Of a stretch of DNA of 64,000 nt, positions 36,201 through 46,805 are shown piece by piece. Origin of the DNA: Crocodylus rhombifer. Taxonomy: Eukaryota > Chordata > Crocodylia > Crocodylidae. The first letter of the stretch is position 1; every line of letters begins with the position of its first letter. Under the pieces are notes generated by a model. That model was not told the DNA's origin, ran no database searches, and saw only the letters and a list, made by a program, of their open reading frames with translations. A program made the position numbers and the translations under genes. Where the stretch lies: positions 1-64,000 of the forward strand of contig JAVSML010018918.1 of assembly GCA_038503035.1 (NCBI GenBank). The letters run 5' to 3'.

Positions 36201-39200
36201 ATTTGCTGATGATACCGAAATTTGGGGTGAGGTGAGCACGCTAGTAGGGAGGGAAAGACTGCAACAAGACCTGGATAGGTTACAGGGGTGGGCTAACAAA
36301 AACAGGATGCGTTTCAATACTGACAAGTGCAGAGTGCTGCACTTAGGCAGTAGAAACCAGCAGCACACTTATAGAATGGGAAACGCCCTTCTTGAGAGCA
36401 CGGAGGCAAAAAGGGATCTTGGAGTCAGTAATGACTCCAAGATGAACATGGGCCAACAATGTGAGGTCACGGTTGGCAGGGCTAACCGGACCTTGTCGTG
36501 CATCCACAGTTGCATCTCAAGTAACCAGGGTGATCCTCCCCCTCTATGCGACGCTGGTCAGGCCACAGCTGGAGTACTGTGTCCAGTTCTGTGCACCCCA
36601 TTTCAGGAGGGATGTGGACAACATTGAAAGGGTCCAGAGGAGCACGACCCGCATGATCCGGTGACTACAGGGCAGACCCTACAATGAGAGACTGGGGGAC
36701 CTGAACCTGTTCAGCCTTCACAAGAGAAGGCTGAGGGGGGACCTGGTGAGTGTCTATAAACTCACTAGGGGGGACCAGAAGGGTTTAGGGGAGACACTGT
36801 TTCCCCTAGCACCCCCTGGCATGACAAGGAACAATGGACACAAACTAGTGGAGAGTAGGTTTAGATTAGACATCCGCAAGAATTACTTCACAGTTAGGGC
36901 GGCTAGGAGCTGGAACCAACTTCCTAGCGAAGTGGTGCTGGCTCCTACCCTGGGGATCTTTAAGAAGAGGCTTGATGACTACCTGGCTGGACTCATTTGA
37001 GTCCAGTCTTTTCTCCTGCCCAGGCGGGGGGTCGGACTTGAAGATCTACAAGGTCCCTTCCGACCCGACTTCTATTATTCTATGATCCTATGATTTGGTG
37101 TAGCCTTTGATGTAGAGTGCCACTCCCTGACCACTACAACCTATTTTGTCATTCCTATATACTTTGTATCCTGGTATAACATCATCCCATTGATTTTCTT
37201 CATTCTACCACGTTTCAGAGATAATTAATATGTCAATATCATTATTTACTGCTAACCTTCATGTTCCCCTACCTTTGATCTTAGACTTCTAACATTAGTA
37301 TAAAAGCACATGTTCTTTTTTTGTTGCCTGGTTTGTTACTTCTGTGTGACCTTCCACTCATTCGAAGTATTTGCCTGTACTTGTCTTTATACTTCTTTTT
37401 ATCCCCATAGGGTGTATCAGTCTAAACTGTGTGATGGTACACACCTGTTGGCTTCCTCACATCCCCACAGATGTCCTGGACTTCAGCCTCCTACCTTGCA
37501 GCCCAAGTTTAGCTTCTAGGATCTCCCTGCTATACTTACTGACTTCATTGGCACCCACATGGACCATGACCACCAGCTTCTCCCCAGCCCTCCCCAGCAG
37601 GCTATCTACACACCTTGTGAGGTCCACTACCTTTGAACCCAGCAAGCAAGTCACCATGACGTCCTCTTGGACATCACAGACCCAGCTATCTATGTGCCTA
37701 ATAATCAGATTTCCCACTACGACCACCTGCCTGCCACAGACTCCCACCGCTACCCAAGAACCCTCAGAGTCAACCCCCAGATGGACCCCTCTCCTGGCCT
37801 GAATGTAGGCAAGCTGCTCTTTGCTTAGCTCTAGCAGGGAAATCCTAGCTGAGGGTCTGTACCACTGTGCCTGGCTCTGCAATCTTCCCATACAGGTTCC
37901 CTGATGTTTATTGTTGTTATCTACAGGGATAGGCAGAAATGCACCTACATGTCTGTATCGAGCTCTGTGTCATCTATCCAATTCCATTTCCTAGTGGTGT
38001 TGGAGTACATCAGGCCAAGGAAATAGTAGTAATTCCGTGATGTTCTGTTGAGAAAGTCCTAGAAGGGAAATGAACATAGATACCATGACCAGAAAATTCT
38101 CCCTTCCCCAGAGACAGTCCTTGACAGCGCCCTTTGAGGCATAGGATACCAGACCACCAATCAGGGAGCAAAGACCAGTGTGGGAGGGGGATCAGGTGGG
38201 AATTACGGGGTTTGTATAGGTTTGTAGCTTGAAGAGCAGTAGCAGAGCCTCTCACTGGTCCTACCCCCATTTCTAAAAGGTCTGTTTCCAGGGTCTCTAA
38301 GGGCTTGTTGAGACAGGAAAGTGTTATTGGTTATGCCCATGTAATTATCCCAGGACGGTTAGCCCAGCAAAGGTCCTCTGAATCCCTACATGGACCTTTC
38401 TCTTTCAGGATAAAAGTCATTTTCTTGCTTTAGCAAAGGAACCCCTAAACAGCATTCTTCCTCTGGTATGGCAGTGTTCCCATCACCCAGCTCCCCACCC
38501 AGAGCTGAGTGAGCATGTCTGGCTATGAGTTAGAGGCACCTCAGGGCACTGGAAGATGCCAGTACAAAAACCGAGTCTCATTACCATTCATCTCACCAGG
38601 CATTAGGGATGGGGCGACCATCTCACCAGTTCATCTTTGCTGTTGATAATTACAAGTTTGGAGCCATTCTTTTTACATTCCTCCATGCTGGCATTCCAGC
38701 TCTTTTTGTCCTCCCCTTTAGAAAAGAAGTAGCAACTTGTTCCGTTTTTTCTCCACCCTGAGGGGCAACCTGCAGGAGGGCACATGAGGAGAGCAAAATC
38801 ACTTGTGTCACGCAGCAGCAAGGAGTGCTTTCTTTGCAGATCTCTCAGAGAAGAGCAGAAGACATGGCTGACACCTGCCTGGGGGCTCAGGCTGGAAACA
38901 GACCTCGCAGAATGGAGCAGATCATTTATGTTGCAACAAGTCCCAACATAGCTATCCACTTCGCTGGGTGAAACATACTTTGCCGCTTGTCCCACCTTTG
39001 ATTATGCAGAACAAGGGGTAATGTGATCTCCTTGTGTTCCCTGCTGCCCCAGACTGGCACCATGGGTTTGAGGCAGTAGAGAAAGTGCTTCCCTGCTCAG
39101 CCAGCCCCATGGAGCTGGCAGAGTGGGGAAGCACTTTTCTGTGCTACCCCAGACTCGGGGTGCAGGTCTGGGGCAGTGGGGAAACCGGGGATTTCCCTGT

Positions 39201-42200
39201 CCACCCAGATTTTCCTGTCATGTGGTACAAAAAAGGGTACTCATGTACCTTAGAGCCAGCTGCTTCTCTGCTTAGTTCCCAGGCAACTGCTTGGGAGGTG
39301 GGGAGGAAGATTTGGCAGCTGGAGTCATTCTGAGTGTGGAAATGCAGTGAGCACCGTAGGCATTATAAGCCAGGGCTGGCCAGTTACTCACCCTGGGAGT
39401 CACATCTGGAGCCACATCAAGAATCAGAGAGTGGTGGGGAGGGGGCTGCTCCACCAGAGTGGAGGTGAGCAACTCCCCCCTGCACCACCGAACTGCTCCA
39501 GCTTTCCCCACAGGGAGTGCTCCAGGGTAAGCGGTGCAGCGGCAGCCCCTGCCCCAGCAGGGGAAAGCTGGAGCAGCAGGAGGTGGTGGTCTATGCTGTT
39601 TCCTGGAGCTACAGGGGGAGCTGCAAATACCGTGCCAGCAAGCCACATGTGGTTCATGAGCCACGGTTTGGCCACTGTGGTTATGAGCTACTGAGAGCAC
39701 TGCAACACAGCAAGAGGAACATCCCTTTCCATTGCTAGGCTTTGGATAGGAACCCAAGATGGAAGTAATGGAAGGCGGAAAAGAATGTTGGGTTCATCAT
39801 TGACTCCAAGATGAACATGGGCCGGCAGTGTGGGGATGTGGTCAGGAAGGCCAACCGCACCTTGTCATGCATCCACAGATGCATCTCGAGCAGGTCCAAA
39901 GAGGTGATCCTCCCCCTCCATGCAGCACTGGTCAGGCCACAGCTGGAGTACTGCATCCAGTTCTGTGCGCCGCACTTCAAGAGGGATGTCGACAGCATGG
40001 AGAGGGTCCAGAGGAGGGCCACTCGTATGATCAGGGGACAACAGGGCAGGCCCTATGAGGACGTGCTGCGGGACCTGAACCTGTTCAGCCTCCGAAAGAG
40101 AAGGCTGAGGGGGGATCTTGTGGCCGGTTATAAACTAGTCAGGGGGGACCAGCAGGCACTGGGGGAGTCCCTGTTCCCCCGAGCACTACCAGGAGTGACC
40201 AGGAATAATGGTCACAAGCTGGCAGAGGGTAGGTTTAGGTTAGATATCAGGAGGCGCTACTTCACGGTCAGGGTGGCTAGGGCCTCAAACCAACTTCCAG
40301 GAGAAGTGGTGCAGGCTCCTACCCTGGGGGTTTTTAAGAGGAGGTTAGATGAACATCTTGCTGGGGTCGTTTGACCCCAGTACTCTTTCCTGCCATGGCA
40401 GGGGTTCGGACTAGATGATCTGCTCAGGTCCCTTCCGACCCTAGAAACTATGAAACTATGAATATGGAACAGTGACTCAAGGGTCAGTGGACATGGTATC
40501 ACACTGGTTACTGCATAGCTTCAAACCAAGCCATGTTAGGGGCTGTGTCCTGTGTCAGAGTGTTAGTCACTCTGAACACTTTTTCATGGAGCCAATGTTC
40601 TGGGGACTGGCCAATGAGATACCGTGTCCACTGTTTTAGGAAGCAACTTTTTCTGAGAACAAATGCAAATGTGGAAAAAGCTGGGGGTGGGGGGAGGGAG
40701 GGGGAAGCACCTTTTCTTGCTCCATTCAGATATTTGAAAATAGCAAAGGAAATTTTCTGAAATTTCCAAAATGAAAAGAAATTCAGAATCCCAGACAGGT
40801 GCAGTCCAGAGGTCATGTTCTGAGAAGTGATGTGCCCCTAAATGTAGGGGCTTATAGTAACAGTACTTGCAATCCTAATGATGCCAACTCAGCCCACAGA
40901 AGATAAATGCAGTAGTGACCTTAGGGGAGGGCAAACTGGGTGACCGCCTGGGGCTCCAAATTTTGTGGGGTGAAGCTTTTGCAAGAAACTTGCTCTAAGG
41001 GGCCCCAGATAAGGGGTGCCAAATGACTGTATGCCCAGGGACCCAACAACCCTAAGACCACCACTGAGAAATGGGATTTTTTTTTCTGCACATTGACATA
41101 TACACGTCCCTTTCAGCCACTGGCTCTGCTACCCTCATGTCAGGTGAGCAGACCAGGCTCCCATTTCTGGTCCCAGCAGAAGCCCTATGGAAGACAGAAC
41201 TGCAGAGTCTTTTTGTCAGGCACTGAGGACCTCCCAGTTGGGCCAGCACAAGGGGGTCCCTCTTCTCCAGAAGCTCGGAAACCTTGTACTGGTCCCTTTT
41301 TCCTTATACTAAGCACAATATTACATGAGCATGAAGCCTGAGTTTTTAGTGACACGAGCTTATCTGTTTTACCTTTGGAGGTTTTGGAGACTGTTTGTAG
41401 CTTAGATGGGCCTTGTGAAGTTGGGAGACCTGGAAATAACAAGCACACACAGAGTGGAATTCTATTTCCCTTTGAACGTCTAAATGGCAGTTTTCTAAAG
41501 ACTTATTTAGGCGTTTCCATGTGCCCTGAGCCAGAGCCTAGATACACCCGACAGTAAAGGGGAGGAAAGGGCTGGAGGGAGGTGGGCAGGAAGCTACTGT
41601 TGGTCTGACTCTAGCCCAAAACCCGGGGTCTGAGGTAGAGTCAGAGTCACAGCAGCTGCCTGCTACTAGCTCCATTTCATATGCAAATATAAGACGGAGG
41701 GATTTCCCACCCCCTGTGCAGATTGAGAGGGGGAAACTTCACCTTATATTTGAGTTAATAGGGTAGTTTACTGCATATGCTCAGTCTATGAGCAGAGGGT
41801 GGCCATCATAGAGAACATTCCAGTCTTCTGCTACTCTGTCCTCTCTTGATACTAAACTCAGTGCCTTTATATCCTCTATTTTTTCTATTCAAGAGTAAGT
41901 AGAGGACATAAAGGCATCCAGTTTCGTATCAATAGAGGACACAGGACAACTGGACTGTCCTCTATGAGGGCCACCCTAATGAGCACATACTTACACATTC
42001 ACAATACAAAAGAAGCAGAATCACTATCCACATATAAACGCCAAACACATGGCTTTATAAAGTCACTAGAGTCCTGCTTTTAATTTCAACGTTCAATGGC
42101 TGCTCATGTTTCTGAAGTTTCTGTTGGGTTCAGAGAGGTCATTTGCCTGCAGGAAAAATCTCAGTGGTATGTGGACTCCTCACTCTTCCCTCCCTTATCC

Positions 42201-44292
42201 CTAGTCCCTGATGAGACAATATGGACCAAGTTTTCCAAATAGCTCATTTCTGAGACACACCAAAATGAGTAGCTAGAATTTCAACTCAGTTCAGCATGCT
42301 GAGTGCAGCTGGCAGCACAACATGAGGAAGTTCAGCCCTTGCAGGGCCTTGCAGCACTGTCCACGCTGCTGGTTACCTGTTTTTACATGAGCATGAAAAA
42401 TGAATTTTCCATGACACAGGCTTATTTGTTTTACCTTTGGAGGTTTTGGAGATTGTCCATGGCTCAGATGGCACTGGTGTACTTGGGAGCCCTAGGAATA
42501 ACAAGCAGACACAGGGGGGGATTCTATCTCCCTTTGCACATCTAAACGGTAGTTTGCTAACTACCTACCTAGGAGCTTCCATGTGTCCAGGAGAGACCCC
42601 ACCCTAAGCCAGAGCCCAGCTGTGCCTGTCAGTAAGGGGAAGGGAAGGGCACATGGAAGTGGGACTGGAGGCTGCTTTGGGTCTGACTCAGGCCCCAACC
42701 CAGGCTTAAAGGTAGAGTCAGAGCTGCAGCAGCTGCCTGCTACCCACTTCATGTTGTATGCCAAGTTTTCCAAATAGCTCATTTCCAAGGCTCACTAAAA
42801 TGAGTAGCTAGAGTTTCAATGCAGCTCAGCAAGCTGGGTGCAGAGCATACCTGAAAACCTGGCCAGGTAGACAGTGATGAGCAGAAAAAAGTCTGGCCCT
42901 GGCTCTGTGGTCAATCTGTTCCCCCAAGTGTGTTATCATTTGTCTGGGTGTTGCAGCTACAGTCGGCTCCTGCCTGCAGCAACCCAAGTGAGACATTTGA
43001 GCCTGACAAATCCATGTTCCCCAGCAGGGAGGAGGCGGGGGCGGGGGGGGGGGCTGATTCCCTACCAGGATCTCCCCCAAATCACAGTGAAGCAGGGTGA
43101 CTGGACTGTTTTTGAAGCAAACTGCCATGCCCCTGACTTACCTCTTTCTCTAGCTGTGATGGCTGTAGAGTGGGTTTGCTGCCCTGATGACTTGTGAGCC
43201 TGTGAAACTGAAAACACAGGGGCTTAGTCTGTGCATCTCACTTCAGTTATGACATTTATCTTTGGGTGTTGGCAGGCATGAGACTCAGGGGTGGTTAATG
43301 GAGTCTTACAGTGTTGATTTAATCTTGAAATAATTAGCTACCTGGTGCTCTGGGCTGTGGGTGTCGTGAAGTAGATCCCACTTGGGGCTTTGGGGCTGGG
43401 GAATCCTGAATGGCAAATACCAGTCACAGGGATATGGCAAGTCCAAGCATTTGTGGCATTTTCAGCAATACTCACATACAACTATCAGCGTCACGCCTGT
43501 GGCCAAAAGAAAGACGGTCACAACCACCAGCGCAAGGGCACAGACCTTGGAGCAGCACCTCCCACCTGCAGAGAGGAGGACAAATCTGCTGGAAAAAGAG
43601 CCCTTCCCCTTCTCAAGCTATGTCCTAAGTATATTTCTTTCCTTTCCCCTCTCTGACCTCAGTAGCTAAATTCAATCTTCATAAGTTACATTAAACCCTA
43701 CAGCACTGAACTGCTTCCTGTTTGCCCTCTCTGTGATGTGTTGTAGGCTCACCTGAGACCTGAGGATATCTTCCAGTACCACTTGGCCCTCTCCTGGTGA
43801 GGACAGCTGTAACCCTTCCACCACTGCCTGGACCCCCACTACTGCTCAGCAGTGATTCAGGAGGGGTTTGGAAACCCAGGAGCAAGACAAAGCTTTGCTA
43901 TAGCAAATGAGGGCTGTTACTATAAGAGAGTGCCCCGTCATAGTAAATCTGACAGTGGAGATGGGCTTTTTTCTCCTGTCTCCTTCCCCCAGTCTGCCTG
44001 TGACTGTCGTGTTTTAGGGTTTCTTCCCAGATTCATTTCAATGTGATCCTTGACATAACAAGGATCCTGTCAACTCTGCACAGAGCTGACCAGGAAGCAA
44101 AGAGCCAAGGGAGATTGGAAGAGAGACCATGTGGATGTTCAGGGACTGTGTGAACTCAGCAGCCATGGCACTAAAGGGTCAAGAAGGCTCCTCCATCTCT
44201 TTCGATTTCAACCCTCTACTGACATATTTACTTACCTGACTTAGGCTGACTTGGTTCTTTGGTAGTTACATTTACTTCGTGGCTCATGAGAC
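33146..44292 (-). CDS. CLEC5A-like group V C-type lectin receptor, 7 coding exons
   Basis: Exons in transcript order: 44292-44236 (ATG at 44287-44285), 43565-43476, 42491-42435, 41429-41373, 38769-38627, 38058-37949, 33269-33146. Together 633 bases from the ATG, 210 residues, with every junction GT/AG and phases 1-1-1-1-0-2. Layout: short cytoplasmic tail ([10 protein letters not shown]...), membrane helix (about 25-47, [18 protein letters not shown]), stalk of two related 19-residue units (49-86), and a lectin domain with [50 protein letters not shown] and YMCEKA: six cysteines, long form. Five N-glycosylation sequons. No EPN calcium-sugar motif. The lectin part and the neighbouring MOXD2-like gene favour CLEC5A, a myeloid activating receptor; but the helix lacks the lysine by which CLEC5A pairs with DAP12. 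KLRG1-like is the alternative. The exon 1 acceptor (ttgttcctcag) implies an upstream, possibly non-coding exon. Confidence 0.85.
33720..37915 (-). mobile_element. Old CR1-like LINE, antisense to the window, interrupted by a younger CR1
   Basis: Two parts: 37915-37095 and 35435-33720. In element order the - strand shows an ORF1 esterase-like piece (37891-37457; [24 protein letters not shown]), endonuclease text (35279-35037; [26 protein letters not shown]), RT text (about 35000-34820; [19 protein letters not shown]) and a tail with tandem TTCTTATG-like words at 33720-33750. Large internal deletions: only about 2.5 kb of element remains. It lies in the intron before the last exon of the CLEC5A-like gene, in the same orientation as that gene. 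Confidence 0.75.
35436..37094 (+). mobile_element. CR1 LINE, 5'-truncated, nearly intact RT, nested
   Basis: The + strand encodes a long [71 protein letters not shown], and the catalytic FADDT near 36199-36213, then [10 protein letters not shown] and WNQLPSEVV. One frame break near 36027 and one between 36520 and 36540 disrupt it. It ends in tctattattctatgatccta-type CR1 terminal repeats at about 37094. It is inserted in the older LINE, opposite to the CLEC5A-like gene. ORF1 and endonuclease are missing. Confidence 0.88.
37949..38058 (-). CDS. CLEC5A-like exon: lectin domain part 2
   Basis: Acceptor catttcccttctag, donor gtaggt; 110 bp, phase 0 in, 2 out. Encodes [19 protein letters not shown] and [16 protein letters not shown] stands for the WIGL hallmark. 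Confidence 0.9.
38627..38769 (-). CDS. CLEC5A-like exon: lectin domain part 1
   Basis: Acceptor gtgccctcctgcag, donor gtgaga; 143 bp, phase 1 in, 0 out. Encodes [38 protein letters not shown]. Confidence 0.93.
39050..39190. repeat. Two-copy short tandem duplication
   Basis: The phrases ccccagact(g/c)g, gcagtggggaa/gcagtagagaa, and gccccatggagctggcagag recur with a spacing of about 90 bp. Probably the interior of a hAT-like MITE. Within the lectin gene's intron. Confidence 0.4.
39370..39679. mobile_element. hAT-like miniature element
   Basis: Left end ccagggctggccag and, from the right end in reverse, cacagtggccaaac. Flanks attataag and gttatgag may be a decayed 8-bp target duplication (6 of 8). 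About 310 bp, GC-rich, non-coding. Confidence 0.5.
39783..40463 (+). mobile_element. CR1 3' end, 5'-truncated
   Basis: Starts inside the RT C-terminal region ([14 protein letters not shown]) and runs without a stop through [45 protein letters not shown] and [11 protein letters not shown] to a stop at 40372-40374, then the CR1 tail ending in gaaactatgaaactatg. The 187-codon open frame is intact over its whole length, so this copy is younger than most here. Close to, but distinct from, the 35436-37094 copy. Confidence 0.9.
41373..41429 (-). CDS. CLEC5A-like stalk exon B
   Basis: Acceptor gcttgttatttccag, donor gtaaaac; 57 bp, phase 1-1. Encodes [18 protein letters not shown]. Either or both stalk exons can be included without a frame change. 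Confidence 0.8.
41795..41978. mobile_element. Foldback MITE, 184 bp
   Basis: Nearly the whole element is two inverted arms of about 85-90 bp: agggtggccatcatagaga on the left, and agggtggccctcatagagg from the right end in reverse, meeting near 41880-41890. Flanked by the 7-bp repeat ATGAGCA (41788-41794 and 41979-41985). It would fold into a long hairpin. No coding content. Confidence 0.8.
42388..42845. repeat. Tandem duplication, copy 2 (contains stalk exon A)
   Basis: Partner of the segment at 41322. Shares cttttggaggttttggaga (the exon end), ggaataacaagca(g/c)acaca (the branch and acceptor side) and ggtagagtcagag(c/t)(t/c). Identity is high but with many substitutions and small indels, so the duplication is not recent. 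Confidence 0.85.
42435..42491 (-). CDS. CLEC5A-like stalk exon A
   Basis: Acceptor gcttgttattcctag, donor gtaaaac; 57 bp, phase 1-1. Encodes [19 protein letters not shown] tandem copy of stalk exon B, with identical size and phase and the shared end ISKTSK/VSKTSK. Confidence 0.8.
43476..43565 (-). CDS. CLEC5A-like exon: transmembrane
   Basis: Acceptor ctctgcag, donor gtgagt; 90 bp, phase 1-1. Begins GRCCSK, then about 22 uncharged hydrophobic residues. The CCS start resembles that of the transmembrane exon of the other lectin gene in this window. Confidence 0.88.
44236..44292 (-). CDS. CLEC5A-like exon: cytoplasmic tail with start codon
   Basis: Acceptor ttgttcctcag, donor gtaagta; 57 bp. 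Encodes [17 protein letters not shown] from an ATG near its 5' end; phase 1 out. The open frame continues upstream of the ATG within the exon, so a longer N-terminus from another exon is possible. Confidence 0.75.
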
Positions 44293-44299
44293 CTGAGGA

Positions 44300-46090
44300 A
44301 CAAATTGTTGTTATTTGCTGTGGCTCTATATAAAGGCATTCTAACTCTTCCTCTCACCTCCAACCCACACACTGGCCTGTTCTGACACATTGGGTGCCCA
44401 AGATAACTTTCTTCTTCCTCATTATCACACTCAGCTTTTCTCTCTAATATAGTCCAGGCGGACTGATGCACTGAAAATCCATTACCTCTAATTATCTTGT
44501 AATTTAACCAGAACCAGAAAGTTGAAGGCAATCTGCCAGAAATAAAAATATCTTTGCAAAGTTTAGTGCCCAAAGGAAGTTTAGTCTGCAGGTGATTTCA
44601 CCCTGAAAGATAGCTTTGAAAAATATCCCCTTTTATTCACCAAGTCAACAGACCAGGTTCACTGATACTTCTAAGTAATATGTATTTGGGTTTGCTAAGT
44701 AAAACATACTTCTGCTGTGGTTACACCTGGCTGCCAAGGAGACCTAGTACAGCTCAGGGAGAGGGAAGTAGATTCCAGCCTTCCTTGTGCCTCACCAGCA
44801 AAAGTGATACGTAATTCCAGCTGCTATGTCAGATGTTGCCTTCATGTATCCCTGTGCAACCCCAGTGAACATGCCTGTTTGCATGCTTATGTCATAAGGC
44901 AGACTGCAAGATTAGGTGCATTTAGGGATGGACCTGGATGGGTGCAGAGGTGCAGTTGTACCACTGCTTTGATTCTTGATTCACCCAAACTTTAAAGCCT
45001 ACCCCCTGGGACAGGCAGCAGCATTTCTATTCAGGCATCACTGAGGGAATTGATTGACTTCATGGATCACTGTAATCCACGGGGAAGCAGCGTGACCACG
45101 TAGGCGAGCTCCCCAGGGTAATTGCCTCTGATATGTCCTCCATAGGAGGTCTATATTGAGCAGATTCTTTTTGGTATTGGGTGGTGGAACCGGAGCGTGC
45201 TCCATCCACTCCATGCACTGACCTGGTATTGCAGTGCTTCCAGGACCGGTGCAAAAAAACAGAAAAAAAAAAAAACCCCTGCTTCCTGCCAATCTATCTT
45301 CACTACACAGGTGGTAACCACTCTCTCTCCTTTTTAATGGTCTTGATGTTCCATTATCATGGTACTTTTCCTATGAAATTATGCTGTCTGTTAGCCATGC
45401 CTGGCAATATCTCTCTTCTTTTTTTGCAGCCCTGCAGATTGTTTTTTTTTACCTCTACCTGAAAAACTAAACTCAGGTATGGTAATATGAGCTCAGATGA
45501 ATATTAACTGAGGTATGGAAATGACCAACAGTGAAGTATTGGCTGCACTGTCAGATATACAAATAAGAAATGAAAATTTAATTACAATGACTATGGGATT
45601 AGTAAGAGAAATTATTTTAACTATTTTGCCTAGTTTGTTGTGCTTTTTTTAAACTTTAGATAGGATATAACATATTAGTTTGGACTCCTATAAAGTTACA
45701 TTTGTTTTTGCTTTGCTAGCATATTAGGAAAGATTTTAGTTTTTCTTTAACTTGAGAAAAATAGGTGCTGTGTTTTATGTGATGATGCACCTCAACATTG
45801 CACCCTCTTTTAAAAATCCTACATTTGCCCATAGCATGCATTTAAGAGTATAAAGCCATGTGTACAGTACAGGTACAACTGTACTTTTCTAGTGACTTTG
45901 GGACTTCCTCAGGCAAGACCAGTTACAATTAATGTAGTTAAGTTGTGTCTGAGCTGCAGCCTTCCTGCCTCCCACCTGCAGATGAAATGGGTGTGCACTT
46001 GTACTGTTGTACTCCCAAAGCTGTATGCTGGAAAATTAGAAAGACCTGATACCCCGCACCCCCTACTTCTTGCTTTAACACCATCCACTT
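44300..46090. other. Intergenic, no gene established
   Basis: Upstream side of the CLEC5A-like gene, so its promoter and any 5' untranslated exon should lie here. There is no CpG island and I could not place a TATA box with confidence. A short open block at 45060-45254 on - is not recognised. Confidence 0.35.
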
Positions 46091-46096
46091 CAGAAA

Positions 46097-46520
46097 AGAG
46101 GTGCCCAGCCTCTGGCCCATGGGACAGATCTGTCCCATGGCCCCATGTCACCTGGCCCACACATCTCCCCATGTGTCTGGAAATTTGGTAGCAGGAGAGT
46201 AGTGGCACTGCTCCCCCACCATCACATCCCTATATCAATGGAGAGGTTTGGGCCCAGTCCCCATGCACATGGCCAGGCAGGTGCAGTGCTGGGCCCCAAT
46301 CCTGGCATGCAGGGAACCAGAAGGCTGCAGTGCCAGGCCCCAGTGGGAAAGGATGGTGACCTTGCCTCTGGAGACCACTCCTAGCACATGGGAGCTTTAG
46401 GGGGTGGTTGCAGGCCCTAGGGTCTTATCCTGGCACATGGAATTTGATACAACCTGGAGACTGGACTCACCCCACTCATCTGGCCTATGGGGCCAAAACT
46501 AAAGGTTGAGAATCGTGCTT
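46097..46520. mobile_element. hAT-like miniature element
   Basis: Starts with gaggtgcccagcctctggcc and ends with ggggccaaaactaaaggttg then agaatcgtgctttag; the ends, compared in reverse, share a c-c-x-a-c-c-t core typical of hAT MITEs of the gggtgcccaacc kind. The interior has recurring ggcccagt and ggcatgcag words. Target duplication not resolved. Confidence 0.5.
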
Positions 46521-46744
46521 TAGAAGACTCACCAGCTGCTGCACATGTATTTAAGCAGCTCGGGTCCAGGGGTTTCCGTTTCACTTCTGCATATATAGGA
46601 TCTCAAAAGAGGGGGAAAAAAAAAAGATGTGAACCAGAGGGAAGAAGAAACCAGAATGGAATAAAAACCCACTAGGGGACCATAAACAAAAGGTTTCTTT
46701 GTATTGTGGTCAGCAACATCCCAGTTAAGCTGCTGTTTTCTCTC

Positions 46745-46805
46745 TGTGTGTGAGCATGTATGTGTGTGTGCGTGCATGTATGTGTGTGTGTATGTGTATG
46801 TGTAA
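46745..46805. repeat. (TG)n microsatellite
   Basis: tgtgtgtgagcatgtatgtg then further interrupted TG/TATG units for about 60 bp. Likely polymorphic. Confidence 0.85.

Larger units (their letters stand above)
41322..42310. repeat. Tandem duplication, copy 1 (contains stalk exon B)
   Basis: The segment 41322-41695 aligns with 42388-42750, and the piece 42232-42310 (ttttccaaatagctcatttc ...) aligns with 42769-42845. The second copy lacks the 530 bp between, so copy 1 gained an insertion, part of which is the foldback MITE at 41795-41978. Unit spacing is 1066 bp. Confidence 0.85.

Noticed and set aside
37371..37802. 143-codon open frame on the + strand
   Set aside because: Antisense shadow of the old LINE's esterase-like ORF1 piece on the - strand.
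44796..44845. Candidate upstream coding exon of the CLEC5A-like gene (MKATSDIAAGITYHF with donor gtgagg)
   Set aside because: The donor leaves phase 2, which puts the next exon out of frame with a quick stop. It could at most be an untranslated exon.
45038..45292. Overlapping open frames on the - strand
   Set aside because: None of the three frames resembles a lectin tail or any family I know, and splice sites do not fit the neighbouring gene.
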